A stretch of DNA of 64,000 nt from Ephydatia muelleri (lineage: Eukaryota; Porifera; Demospongiae; Spongillida; Spongillidae): assembly GCA_013339895.1 (NCBI GenBank), contig JABACO010000003.1, positions 13,424,365 through 13,488,364 of the forward strand, read 5' to 3'. Below the pieces are notes generated by a model. The model was not told where the DNA came from. It searched no databases and worked only from the letters and a program-made list of their open reading frames with translations. Below, piece by piece: positions 49,101 through 52,041 of this stretch (its first letter is position 1; the number at the start of each line of letters is the position of its first letter). Position numbers and translations under genes: made by a program.

Positions 49101-51273
49101 AAAGACAGGGTGGTGCCTCGTTACATGAAGCTGCAACTGAACCTCCTATCCACCAAAGGAAAGGGTGTACCACGTTCAATAAAGATGGAATGGAATTACT
49201 TCCTATCCATGAGAGGAAAGAAACCACAGTATTAAACAAAGATGGAATGGAGTTACTTCCGCTCAACAAAAGGATGGCATCATCAAACAGAGTCAACATA
49301 AAACAAGATAGAATAGAGCTGCTTCCTATCCATGAAACAAAGTGGAATACATCATCAAACAAGACCATTGAGAATAAAGATGTAATAGAACTGCTTCCTG
49401 TTCATGAGACAACTGGAGACTTCTCATCAAGCACACATCTATTGGCTAGAAATAACGGTACTGTATTGCAAAACGATGTAATTGAGCTGCTTCCTATCCA
49501 TGAAAGGAAAGGATATACCCCTTTGGACAATGATGCAATTAAAAGAAAGGGAGGAGCCACATTACAAAAGGATAAAAAGGAGCTGCTTCCTATCCGCAAT
49601 TGGAAGGGAGACACATCATCAAACAAGAATGCAATAAAAATAAACGAAAGTGCCACGTTGCAGCAAGATGGAATAGAGATGCTTCCAATCCAACAAAGGA
49701 AAGAGGATACCCCATTGATCAAAGATGACAATAGCAAAAAGAGAGTGAACTTGCTGAATCAAGATAGAATTGAGCTTTCTCAAATGAACAAAGATACTTC
49801 TACCAAGAATGCATTTGACAGCAAGGAGTGTGCCACATTGCAGAAGGGTACAAATAGGCTGCTTCCTATCCACAGTACAAATGGGGATACTCCACAGAAG
49901 GAAGATGAACGTGAGAGCAAACTCTCAACAAGGATAGATAGAATCAAGTTCCCTCCTCTTAGTGAAAAACATCATGAGACCTTACCAAACAAGAGCATGA
50001 CTGAAAGAAATGGAGATACCAAATTGCAGATCGATAGAATAACAGCTATTGATGATAAGAAGGGTCCATCATTGAACATGGATAAAACAGTAAGCAAGGA
50101 AGATCGGAATCTGGTTTTAATCCAAGAACAGGAAAGTGAAACTTCCAGGAGGAAGGAAACTACTGAAGGAGAAAGAAGTATTTCATCAATTAAAAAAGAT
50201 GGAATGAAACGGCAATTTACACGTGCAAATACGAAAGACCATCATCCCTTAAATAATGGCACACTCAAAAGAGAAGAAGGTGTCTTGTCAAAGGAAGAGG
50301 GACCAATCAACAAAGACAGAAGCAAAAAGAAGGGAGGCTTTGCTTTAAAGAAGAGTGGAACTAAACTGCTTTCTCCTCATGAAAGGAAGAGTGGTACTTT
50401 GTTCAATACCGATGGTATAGAATTGCTTCCTATTCATCAGAGATTGGGATGGACATCATTAAATGATGGTGAAATCAACCTACCTTCAGCCCCCCAAGTT
50501 GCACCATTATATGAACACAGAATTGAGCTTCTCCCTATCCATACACCATTAGGCACCATTGAAGTGAGAAGGAAGAACGTTACCCTCATTTGATACAGAA
50601 GGAACCAAATTGAGTGAGGGGGCTTCAGCAACAATTGATTTGATTCCAATACATGGTAGAAAGGGTAATGGCTCTTTACATCACAGTGGACTAGTAACTA
50701 TTGCTGCTCAGGAGTCAAAATCAGTGCAAATGCACAAAGATGATATTGATTCTTTTTCAGTGTTCATGGAAAGGACGGAAGGTAAAAATATCCATACAAA
50801 TGCATATACTTTGGAAACAGTACCTCACAGCATGGGTATACTGCATCCCAATGCTGACTGGAAGGAAGTGGAATTGATTGAAGATAATTGGTATGCATTA
50901 TTAAGTTATGACAGATGTCAATGTTATTATTTTTGTATAATCAATAGGAAATACGTAACAGAACAGAATGGCATTCAACCTGGTGAGTATTTAAACTAAA
51001 CTATTTTAACACACCATTCATATTTTTATTTCATTACAGGGAACAAGCACAGCATAAATTACAATTCAATCGACAAGGTTCAGCCAACTAGTGAGTTTAT
51101 CATCAAATAATCTTTGCTAGCGATTAGCACCGCCCTTCTTTTCTCTCACAGCGAATAAGTCTGGACATGAAGCAATTTGTGAAGATAGTTCATTACAACC
51201 CACGATTGGCGTTGATAGTGAATTTAATGCAGTCTGGGCAAAGAAACTTACACGTCAGGAGGCATGGTTTTGA
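2205..51273 (+). CDS. Giant multi-exon Calx-beta repeat transmembrane protein (5' end missing)
   Basis: I read this as one gene of 97 exons coding about 6,600 residues: about 47 Calx-beta-like domains, one transmembrane helix (48848-48925) and a cytoplasmic tail. Each domain is split over two exons. The N-half carries ...VTEG...ICG/CAV..., and the C-half carries DY...F...C...IDD...E..E. All introns placed are GT-AG and phase 1, so exons join seamlessly; most are 50-350 bp. Calx-beta folds are beta-sandwiches that bind Ca2+ or form adhesive rods in proteins such as Na/Ca exchangers, FREM/FRAS, ADGRV1 and sponge aggregation factors. Here N-x-S/T sites are dense and the array is extracellular by topology. 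Two one-base frame breaks (about 45350 and 50568-50593) interrupt the model. The start exon is not in view. Treating it as one gene rather than two or more adjacent genes is inferred from unbroken exon phase, strand and domain register. Confidence 0.85.
4265..4412. repeat. (GT)n microsatellite
   Basis: About 150 bp of GT dinucleotides, interrupted by short GGTGCGTGCGTGC segments at about 4330 and 4368. It lies in the intron 4085-5221. Alternating purine-pyrimidine tracts can adopt Z-DNA. The Cys-Val and His-Thr open frames across it are low-complexity artefacts. Confidence 0.97.
5222..6225 (+). CDS. Calx-beta domain 2 (exons 5222-5365, 6028-6225)
   Basis: The N-half 5222-5365 encodes ...MNTSTIFVNENIAVVPICIV... 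and ends GTATA at donor gcac|gtaagt. The C-half 6028-6225 encodes PNDYTAISVTVTIPAN...GTCTAITIVDDLFVEGG and ends IKDID|G. The NDY start and the IVDD acidic loop match the Calx-beta C-half. The intervening intron contains a run of 14 G at 5833-5846. At 198 nt, the C-half is shorter than the 216-219 nt seen elsewhere in this gene. Confidence 0.78.
6328..6882 (+). CDS. Calx-beta domain 3 (exons 6328-6474, 6667-6882)
   Basis: The N-half 6328-6474 (VVTFGFWANNPLTVLESSTT..., VQICAQM) ends VTAK|N. The C-half 6667-6882 (NGSDFISQSAINITF..., then NCTPIVILQDNILENNEDIS) ends IIEDTD|G. The Cys in each half and the QDN-x-x-E-x-x-E-D loop are conserved. Only a 102-bp intron separates it from domain 2, and a 50-bp intron from domain 4. 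Confidence 0.82.
6933..7567 (+). CDS. Calx-beta domain 4 (exons 6933-7079, 7349-7567)
   Basis: The N-half 6933-7079 encodes GVTLGFTSRTFIANEGTGAP, followed by CQICIQLLAGTLEKS. The C-half 7349-7567 encodes SYIDYIPLSSADIVFQSGAS, ...CINFTVIDDHAVESNETV, and ends YDQTD|. The V-x-L/I-G-F-x-S-x-x-F opening followed by G-x-L-x-R/K-S is the typical N-half signature. The acidic loop IDDHAVESNE is complete. Confidence 0.85.
7631..8042 (+). CDS. Calx-beta domain 5 (exons 7631-7771, 7827-8042)
   Basis: The N-half 7631-7771 encodes YVQIGVISPDFVTEGVNLTA, TICAVILDGTLGRSVVV. The C-half 7827-8042 encodes PGIDYETTSASFVFTNGQTT, then CFMVAIYHSVIVEDPEFFSV and ...YDDPDD|. The usual IDD before the acidic loop is replaced by IYHS, so one acidic ligand cluster is lost. 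The intron inside the domain is only 55 bp. Confidence 0.83.
8215..8636 (+). CDS. Calx-beta domain 6 (exons 8215-8355, 8421-8636)
   Basis: The N-half 8215-8355 encodes KITFGMRSSLLYFKETDVSM, PICVVLLSGLLDKNLPV. The C-half 8421-8636 encodes AYRDYKLVNTTIVFNSSVAQ, ...CTDIYFIDDNIVEYSDEYF and ends HIEEDTDD|. Both Cys residues and the IDDNIVEYSDEYF loop are intact. The internal intron is 65 bp. Confidence 0.84.
8693..9109 (+). CDS. Calx-beta domain 7 (exons 8693-8830, 8894-9109)
   Basis: The N-half 8693-8830 encodes VVSIGALYTKYNVYESLPAT, LCAVILNGAVERPVSV. The C-half 8894-9109 encodes ENVDYQGVRSYELVFPPGST, then VCLNISTFNDTVIQADRTFY and ends KQNPID|. The acidic loop is altered to FNDTVIQADRTF. The intron after this domain (9110-9394) contains a 10-bp-arm hairpin at 9290-9325. 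Confidence 0.82.
9395..10454 (+). CDS. Calx-beta domain 8 (exons 9395-9544, 10239-10454)
   Basis: The N-half 9395-9544 encodes SVVLRMQDATIHVTEGINTS, VAVCVLFEAASGTLKR and is 150 nt, like the f exon of the later array. The C-half 10239-10454 (DIQDYVIPTYTVSFPALSVV, then CISINIIDDNLVGNTDVLQ) matches the a exon of the array. The intron 9545-10238 holds a small inverted-repeat element with a run of 33 C. From here the domain order keeps the same three-domain register as the tandem array. Confidence 0.83.
10025..10183. mobile_element. Small inverted-repeat element with poly-C run
   Basis: The terminal 9-bp sequences GCGTAGGAA (10025-10033) and TTCCTACGC (10175-10183) are inverted copies. Between them lie a GGGGGCAGAGGGGAGCTTGG segment and 33 consecutive C (10128-10160). 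It is short and non-coding, and sits in an intron of the Calx-beta gene. No target-site duplication could be settled. MITE-like, family unknown. Confidence 0.5.
10701..11129 (+). CDS. Calx-beta domain 9 (exons 10701-10835, 10890-11129)
   Basis: The N-half 10701-10835 encodes YVEVGMEYALLNVTEENLIA, MVCVLITAGVLEDSVTV. The C-half 10890-11129 encodes AIDGKDYIGGEFKLTFSPGQ, then QCIDLIIINDHLLEHNETL and ends EISPSD|. The internal intron is 54 bp. It corresponds to exons b and c of the tandem module. Confidence 0.88.
11186..11625 (+). CDS. Calx-beta domain 10 (exons 11186-11335, 11392-11625)
   Basis: The N-half 11186-11335 encodes TIQIGMIPLYLQVVEGQQPF, VTICAGLYDGELGRNLTV. The C-half 11392-11625 encodes ALFGLNYLLQSQTLTFAYNE, then PCTNVTIIDNNIPENELYIT and ends ILDDDH|. 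The usual DY is NY here. It corresponds to exons d and e of the tandem module; the internal intron is 56 bp. Confidence 0.88.
11943..18450 (+). CDS. Calx-beta domain 11, split by a 6.1-kb transposon-filled intron (exons 11943-12092, 18232-18450)
   Basis: The N-half 11943-12092 encodes DIVIGFDEPMLQVTEGINMS, IFVCGFVRSQTGIWK and ends TAK|. The C-half 18232-18450 (DIVDYIIPSDAITFSSWTNP, then WCVNILIIDDNIVEDSEQL) is the first a exon of the near-identical array. The phase-1 junction is kept across 6,139 bp of intron, whose equivalent inside the array is only about 310 bp. Joining the two is inferred from phase and register. Confidence 0.8.
12093..12914. other. Intron sequence, nothing recognised
   Basis: First part of the large intron of domain 11. 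It is AT-rich with no open frame or repeat structure that I recognise. Confidence 0.6.
12915..13366 (+). mobile_element. Truncated copy of the hAT-like non-autonomous element at 52042
   Basis: From about 12915 the sequence follows the right part of the element at 52042-53222. Landmarks are the GAAGACGACGATAA block, ATAAATAGTAAAAACAACAG, CATATCCGGATATCGGTATA, and the terminal CCGGTTACACACCCTA ending at 13366. The left end with TAGGGTGTGTAACC is absent upstream, so this copy has lost its 5' half. It is non-coding and lies in the intron of domain 11. Confidence 0.8.
13375..14368. other. Intron sequence, nothing recognised
   Basis: About 1 kb between two transposon insertions. It has no supported open frame, and I see no repeat beyond a short C/G-rich patch near 14143-14170. 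Confidence 0.55.
14377..15836. mobile_element. hAT-like non-autonomous element with CAGGGGCGGAT ends
   Basis: The left end CAGGGGCGGAT (from 14377) and right end ATCCGCCCCTG (to 15836) are inverted copies. The flanks read CCGTTCAG on the left (14369-14376) and CCGTTCAT on the right (15837-15844), an 8-bp target duplication with one mismatch, as expected for hAT transposons. G-rich and C-rich stretches lie just inside both ends. The 1,460-bp interior carries no hAT transposase; it carries a minus-strand LINE fragment. The hAT assignment rests on terminal sequence and duplication length only. Confidence 0.68.
14674..15370 (-). pseudogene. 5'-truncated non-LTR retrotransposon (LINE) reverse-transcriptase C-terminus
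   Basis: The minus-strand frame 15213-14674 (179 codons) contains LYKVYVRPLLESNTQVWNSW, HKDIQCIERVQRFFTRAI and RLANLGLQSLEYRRVFYDLV. This is the typical thumb/C-terminal segment of LINE reverse transcriptases of the CR1/L2/Jockey type. The same frame continues upstream to about 15370 as YSLSGIPLQFVSSIRDLGVC, separated by an in-frame TAA near 15222. Palm and endonuclease domains are missing. A short TGAT repeat at 14582-14600 may mark its 3' end. It lies inside the hAT-like element 14377-15836. Confidence 0.82.
15970..16126. repeat. Long imperfect palindrome (foldback)
   Basis: A 26-bp sequence at 15970-15995 (GTTCTCGCACTTGTATTTGG...) recurs perfectly inverted at 16101-16126. Just inside, a 16-bp arm AACTAGTGGTTAAGTG (16014-16029) is inverted at 16085-16100. 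The loop contains a direct repeat of GTTCAATGGGACTA. The only asymmetry is an 18-bp insertion in the left arm (15996-16013). It could extrude as a cruciform and may be a MITE or a foldback remnant. Confidence 0.9.
16252..17253 (+). pseudogene. hAT / ZMYM1-like transposase fragment (TTF zinc finger and DUF4371)
   Basis: The frame 16252-16698 contains a TTF-type finger region: QCLHDQEHDDSGLCYYCMTA, then DAFTKTGGYSQWKKALDRFE and KHQNSESHHEAV. After a frame break, 16771-17253 carries the start of a DUF4371/hAT-type catalytic region: FFQLLKVRAEEIVSLKKWM, YTSLDIQNDILSIIGLSVLQ and IMIDEAADTSNTEQMVFVCT. The C-terminal dimerisation domain is absent. A piece of the finger exon (TKTGGYSQW...ALDR) is repeated at about 17063-17155. 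It is decayed and not a functional gene as it stands. Confidence 0.8.
17254..17924. other. Intron sequence, nothing recognised
   Basis: No supported coding sequence. The open frame 17478-17681 shows no known domain. Confidence 0.5.
17925..18004. repeat. Near-perfect palindrome, 22-bp arms
   Basis: TTACAAGGTTCAATTCAATC... at 17946-17967 is perfectly inverted at 17970-17991, with a 2-nt centre. An outer 12-bp arm GATCAAAGAACA (17925-17936) is inverted at 17993-18004. Confidence 0.95.
18075..18102. repeat. Perfect palindrome, 13-bp arms
   Basis: TAGGTGTTGGAAA (18075-18087) is inverted at 18090-18102 around a 2-nt centre. It lies about 70 bp from the 22-bp-arm palindrome and about 130 bp before the first exon of the array. 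Confidence 0.95.
18232..25237 (+). CDS. Array unit U0 (six exons; last one displaced by a retroelement)
   Basis: Exons: a 18232-18450, b 18563-18697, c 18760-18999, d 19051-19200, e 19264-19497, f 25088-25237. The a exon completes domain 11; b+c and d+e make two domains; f pairs with the next a. Landmarks are VEGETPFVTICAVLYQGALA in d and CVNVTILDDHFPENDLYVTL in e. The e-f intron is 5,590 bp because it holds the tyrosine-recombinase element 19654-24921; without it the intron would be about 322 bp, as in the neighbours. U0 a is the most diverged a exon of the array (AEETAD for TEQPTD). Confidence 0.9.
19654..19739. repeat. Terminal repeat B2 of the YR retroelement
   Basis: These 86 bp start CTCCCCCCTCGTACATG and match 20381-20467 with about three differences. 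The first base follows GAATCGG of the host intron, which fixes the element end. The 473 bp between B2 and A2 (19740-20212) are non-coding. Confidence 0.92.
20213..20467. repeat. Internal A2-B1 repeat block of the YR retroelement
   Basis: A2 (20213-20380) is a direct copy of the terminal A1; it ends CCGACAGAAACGTGTAT and differs by a few small indels. B1 (20381-20467) directly follows and copies B2. The abutting GTGTAT|CTCCCTCC junction equals the sequence expected when the two ends of the element are joined in a circle. Confidence 0.92.
20487..21539 (-). pseudogene. Tyrosine recombinase (YR) of the retroelement, frame-broken
   Basis: The minus-strand frame 21539-21258 carries the N-terminal core-binding region (LDDPELRRLAKALPA, then STTRKYLGAFQRWKTWAEAR). 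The catalytic domain follows in another frame, 21086-20487: Arg in FAGFLRCEELLKLR, the box HSLRAGGATAAANAG, HGRW, and the nucleophile region DGYVKDS. These match the R..HxxR..H/W..Y tetrad. YR inserts the cDNA as a circle into DNA without target duplication. The halves are separated by a break between 21258 and 21086, so no intact enzyme is encoded unless an intron was missed. Confidence 0.88.
21604..21890. repeat. 47-bp minisatellite inside the YR element
   Basis: About six tandem copies of a unit beginning CTGAACACAATCCGTCAACA start near 21604, 21654, 21702, 21749, 21796 and 21843. The last is degenerate. It lies between the RNase H/linker frame and the YR frame, where non-coding sequence is expected. 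A related piece (CTGAACACAATCCACCC) occurs near 20152. Confidence 0.93.
21971..23003 (-). pseudogene. RNase H domain and C-terminal linker of the YR retroelement, frame-broken
   Basis: The frame 23003-22419 contains the RNase H landmarks VYSDASNTGFGGYMVEHG (first Asp), STWRELVAVGRVLQAI (Glu), WFTDNQNVVRIL (Asp) and REENHIADYISR (last Asp). The linker typical of YR elements follows in another frame, 22447-21971: WGPHTVDRFATHYNAQLERF, SRYACPGSEAVDSF, ENNWWCPPPCLVARVI. The break comes from a 67-bp tandem duplication at about 22366-22500; 67 is not a multiple of three. Upstream it should join the RT frame but shows another shift and a small loss around 23003-23035. Confidence 0.88.
23035..24092 (-). 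pseudogene. Zinc knuckle and reverse transcriptase of the YR retroelement
   Basis: A CCHC knuckle, CFQCGQFGHIKRNC, is encoded near 24080 on the minus strand in the frame 24092-23853. The reverse transcriptase is in 23859-23035: SGKRRLVVNLRHVNRFL, FAFDLKSGYHHVDI (first catalytic Asp), VLPFGLSTAPYVFTKLL and ALLYLDDGICAV (YxDD box), then the thumb LQWLGFTIDLEHRQVSVPEK. RT copies the element RNA into DNA. The catalytic core is intact over 274 codons, but the frame stops before RNase H at 23035. Confidence 0.9.
24156..24825 (-). pseudogene. Gag-like ORF of the YR retroelement, frame-broken
   Basis: The frame 24825-24367 starts MSGKKISLRCQC and reaches RDPYIFKRRGNENQYRF. The rest continues in the frame 24581-24156 with AKEVLREGMDLISRRQKLIK, ADRSEAGWAVVDEYVDDDL and ADDSEDEKRIERAERMAE. 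The FKR-x-GN-x-x-Q and RQKLIK-x-ADRSE-x-GW blocks are what I expect of DIRS/Ngaro-type Gag proteins. The shift lies near 24530. The N-terminus is rich in Ser/Gly/Glu short repeats. Confidence 0.8.
24774..24921. repeat. Terminal repeat A1 of the YR retroelement
   Basis: 148 bp matching A2 (20213-20380), ending CCGACAGAAACGTGTAT. The base after it restores the host intron sequence TTCTTCTGATTTTG seen in sibling units, which fixes this end of the element. Promoter activity is expected here by analogy with related elements. Confidence 0.92.
25566..27330 (+). CDS. Array unit U1 (complete)
   Basis: Exons: a 25566-25784, b 25897-26031, c 26093-26332, d 26384-26533, e 26597-26830, f 27181-27330. All have the module lengths and are open in phase 1. 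The f exon of U0 plus this a exon form one domain; b+c and d+e form two more. The e donor reads CAAG|gtttgt instead of CACG|gtatgt, and the last e codon is Gln. The c-d intron is 51 bp, in frame and without a stop, so its retention would insert 17 residues. Confidence 0.93.
27643..28949 (+). CDS. Array unit U2, shortened: exons c and e fused by an in-frame deletion
   Basis: Exons: a 27643-27861, b 27971-28105, fused c/e 28167-28463, f 28800-28949. The fused exon runs SPAKKELLVL directly into VASNDSSDLFVGPGKNQTT. A deletion of about 0.44 kb has removed the end of c, all of d and the first part of e. The fusion (297 nt) keeps phase 1 and the reading frame, so the unit codes two domains instead of three. 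The f donor is gttagt instead of gtttgt. Confidence 0.93.
29295..31051 (+). CDS. Array unit U3 (complete)
   Basis: Exons: a 29295-29513, b 29623-29757, c 29819-30058, d 30111-30260, e 30324-30557, f 30902-31051. The c-d intron is 52 bp with a TGA, so retention would stop translation, unlike in U1. The e exon has GPRKNQTT for GPGKNQTT and f has VVKGTSKG for VVNSTAKG, which loses one N-glycosylation site. A Cys replaces Phe in c (TPECATVV). Confidence 0.93.
31404..33163 (+). CDS. Array unit U4 (complete)
   Basis: Exons: a 31404-31622, b 31735-31869, c 31931-32170, d 32223-32372, e 32436-32669, f 33014-33163. The a exon carries STNQLVSVQENFSL, shared only with U5, suggesting that U4 and U5 arose from one recent duplication. 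The acceptor of c is ctacag rather than ctaaag, also as in U5. The e exon reads ISGLDYILQFQ. Confidence 0.93.
33507..35267 (+). CDS. Array unit U5 (complete)
   Basis: Exons: a 33507-33725, b 33838-33972, c 34034-34273, d 34326-34475, e 34539-34772, f 35118-35267. It is closest to U4 in a and in the c acceptor. The d exon has VEKETPF for VEGETPF, as U9 does. The e exon has FVGHEQNQTT for FVGPGKNQTT and ISERDYIL. Confidence 0.93.
35570..37315 (+). CDS. Array unit U6 (complete)
   Basis: Exons: a 35570-35788, b 35898-36032, c 36094-36333, d 36385-36534, e 36598-36831, f 37166-37315. The a acceptor is gttgcag (also in U7 and U9) instead of ttttag. The a exon is identical at protein level to that of U7. 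The c exon (IGNMLQCIDL) and the e-f intron instead match U8. The acidic loop of c reads IDDYEFENVERLF and e reads LDNHFPNNDLY, so both have lost acidic residues. Confidence 0.93.
37619..39369 (+). CDS. Array unit U7 (complete)
   Basis: Exons: a 37619-37837, b 37947-38081, c 38143-38382, d 38435-38584, e 38648-38881, f 39220-39369. The a-b segment matches U6, but c-e and the 52-bp, stop-containing c-d intron match U3, making the unit a clear mosaic. The c loop reads IDDHAFENEERLF, losing one Glu. The e exon has SNDNSDVFLGPGKN. Confidence 0.93.
39663..41412 (+). CDS. Array unit U8 (complete)
   Basis: Exons: a 39663-39881, b 39991-40125, c 40187-40426, d 40478-40627, e 40691-40924, f 41263-41412. 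The a exon starts DIEDYIIPSD and has a unique SSWISPES. The c exon and the c-d intron (starting gtatgtgtaaaacag) match U6. The d exon has GKTSYVTICAV for GETPFVTICAV. The e-f intron is of the U6 type (tgcacagacgcttccctca). Confidence 0.93.
41716..43431 (+). CDS. Array unit U9 (complete)
   Basis: Exons: a 41716-41934, b 42044-42178, c 42240-42479, d 42531-42680, e 42744-42977, f 43282-43431. The c exon reads VFASGQSAIGINLQCIDL. The d exon has VEKETPF. The e exon has LDDYFPENDLYVSLGLLVAS, the most changed e of the recent units. The f exon reads CGFLRSLTGIW, and the f acceptor is ccgcag instead of ctcag. Confidence 0.93.
43781..45476 (+). CDS. Array unit U10 (last near-identical unit; frame-broken f exon)
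   Basis: Exons: a 43781-43999, b 44109-44243, c 44306-44545, d 44597-44746, e 44810-45043, f 45328-45476. The a-e exons belong to the recent array, though b is changed (SLSISENNSYATVCAVI). The f exon and both its introns are diverged like the flanking old module. This f exon is 149 nt where every other f is 150. Its reading changes from GIIVGFRDPF to FEVTEGVNMSINICGF at a run of six T near 45352-45357. A seventh T would restore the frame, so it is an assembly error or a real one-base loss. Confidence 0.88.
45743..46960 (+). CDS. Diverged module U11, exons a-e
   Basis: Exons: 45743-45961 (219 nt), 46052-46186 (135), 46240-46476 (237), 46529-46678 (150) and 46736-46960 (225). Landmarks are EFEDYYLPNNVITFASWSSL with FDDKLLENSDQLM; YIEVQMQYPSITVGEVNSVA; AIDGKDYIGGTFTLMF; AIQIGMTKTYVEVVDGEQSY; and GVDYFLKLHTLTFTKGES with LIDDEIPKNEEYFVI. 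With f of U10 it makes three domains. Its introns do not resemble the array introns, so it is an old copy outside the homogenised zone. All introns are phase 1. Confidence 0.9.
46961..47483. other. Intron, nothing recognised
   Basis: 523 bp between module U11 and the next Calx-beta domain. AT-rich with no open frame of note. Confidence 0.6.
47484..47907 (+). CDS. Calx-beta domain 46 (exons 47484-47627, 47689-47907)
   Basis: The N-half 47484-47627 encodes EFTIGMQYRYYTANEKTGSV, TICVIVMDTTTAIRG. The C-half 47689-47907 encodes AGSDYIIPHTISIDSTYAVI, then CLNATILDDFTVEYDEYFIV and ends EDIMD|. The DD-x-x-x-E-x-x-E loop is complete. The internal intron is 61 bp. Confidence 0.87.
48320..48729 (+). 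CDS. Calx-beta domain 47, membrane-proximal (exons 48320-48466, 48532-48729)
   Basis: The N-half 48320-48466 encodes YVNIGFRQSEYTVYDWINST, VQICIWLSMGVLERNVT. The C-half 48532-48729 encodes AVPGVNYLPLSKNLTFSPNE, then LTILVDHNSAEKMLTLS. This last domain lacks the C-half Cys and most of the acidic loop (VDHNSAEK), so it probably serves as a stalk. It is followed directly by the exon with the membrane segment. Confidence 0.82.
48816..50982 (+). CDS. Transmembrane helix and repetitive ELLPIH cytoplasmic tail (one long exon with a frame break)
   Basis: The exon starts TQPPAALTPRT, then a 26-residue hydrophobic, Cys- and Leu-rich helix (48848-48925) followed by RKRQKKRKK, a classic stop-transfer, so the rest is cytoplasmic. 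The tail (about 690 residues) repeats a 25-40-residue unit around (I/M)ELLPIHxRKG about 15 times, e.g. DGMELLPIHERK, DVIELLPVHETT, DRIELLPIHETK. Many fit the acidic-dileucine pattern [DE]xxxL[LI]. Linkers are rich in Lys, Asn, Ser and Thr. The frame closes at TGA 50591-50593, but the +1 frame from 50568 continues with IDLIPIHGRKG and stays open to a phase-1 donor at 50982. A single extra base near 50568-50593 best explains this. No homologous tail is known to me. Confidence 0.85.
51040..51090 (+). CDS. Penultimate exon of the Calx-beta gene
   Basis: 51 nt, phase 1 at both ends, encoding GNKHSINYNSIDKVQPT. Acceptor attacag and donor acta|gtgagt. It continues the frame that is open after the break at 50568-50593, supporting the view that the downstream frame is the real one. 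Confidence 0.7.
51152..51273 (+). CDS. Last coding exon of the Calx-beta gene
   Basis: Acceptor ctcacag. It encodes TNKSGHEAICEDSSLQPTIG, then DSEFNAVWAKKLTRQEAWF and TGA at 51271-51273. The end is hydrophilic with no known C-terminal motif. A possible poly(A) signal ATTAAA lies at 51348-51353, 75 bp downstream. Confidence 0.7.
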
Positions 51274-51347
51274 CTGCTGTGTTAATTTGTGCACTACTAT
51301 AAATGTTATTGCCTTATTTATTACTGGACGATGCTATCAAGTGATAC

Positions 51348-51353
51348 ATTAAA
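51348..51353 (+). terminator. Candidate poly(A) signal ATTAAA
   Basis: Common variant of the polyadenylation hexamer, placed 75 bp after the last stop codon of the Calx-beta gene. It is supported by position only. Confidence 0.35.
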
Positions 51354-52033
51354 TAGCATTTGCTTTGAATCCTGGGAAGGGGAAGGGGGTGGGGGGGTTG
51401 CCATACTATGTAAAAAGAAATTCCTGTCCACTATCCTATGATAGCCCACGCTCCCCTAAATTTATTCGGAATTCAGCACTATGTTGACTGTATCAATGAT
51501 ACGCAGAAATATTATGTGACGCTGTCCTCAGAGTTGATAAGGTTTACACATCCGGTGAAATCAATGACTTTAACATTCTCATACGATCAGTGTAGCTCAA
51601 GTGCACAATTATTATCATAGGCTGTATATTGGTTCAAAACATGACAGAACTCATAATATTGGCTCTCGTTTGTCATGCTATGATTTCAATACCAGGAGAG
51701 GCCGACTATGTTTAAATCGGGGCCCAAATCGTAATAGTCAATATCCAGCTACGTGTATTGTGTTTTAGGCGATGCAATTGACTATTCCTATTTAACAAGC
51801 GAGCATGCATGAGTTACCAATCAGGCGCCCAGAAAAGGCAATGCGTGCTGAACGTTACAACATCAATGTCATAGGACAAAAGACGCTTCAACAATATTGA
51901 TTAGTTAATGCGGCCGTCCGGCTATATTTGACTGGCTTTGTTCTATTACTCCACACTTTAGATGTCCTTTACTCTAGACTCACGTCATTCTCAAAAACTA
52001 TAGGACAACCCTGCTGGTGCCATGGAGCCAAGA
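51354..52033. other. Intergenic, nothing recognised
   Basis: Contains a G-rich stretch near 51376-51400. No supported gene. Confidence 0.5.
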
Positions 52034-52041
52034 GGAAAGAT

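Noticed and set aside
49021..49873. Minus-strand frames of 84-115 codons (SWIGSSSILS... repeats)
   Set aside because: They are the antisense shadow of the ELLPIH repeat exon, repetitive only because the sense strand is.
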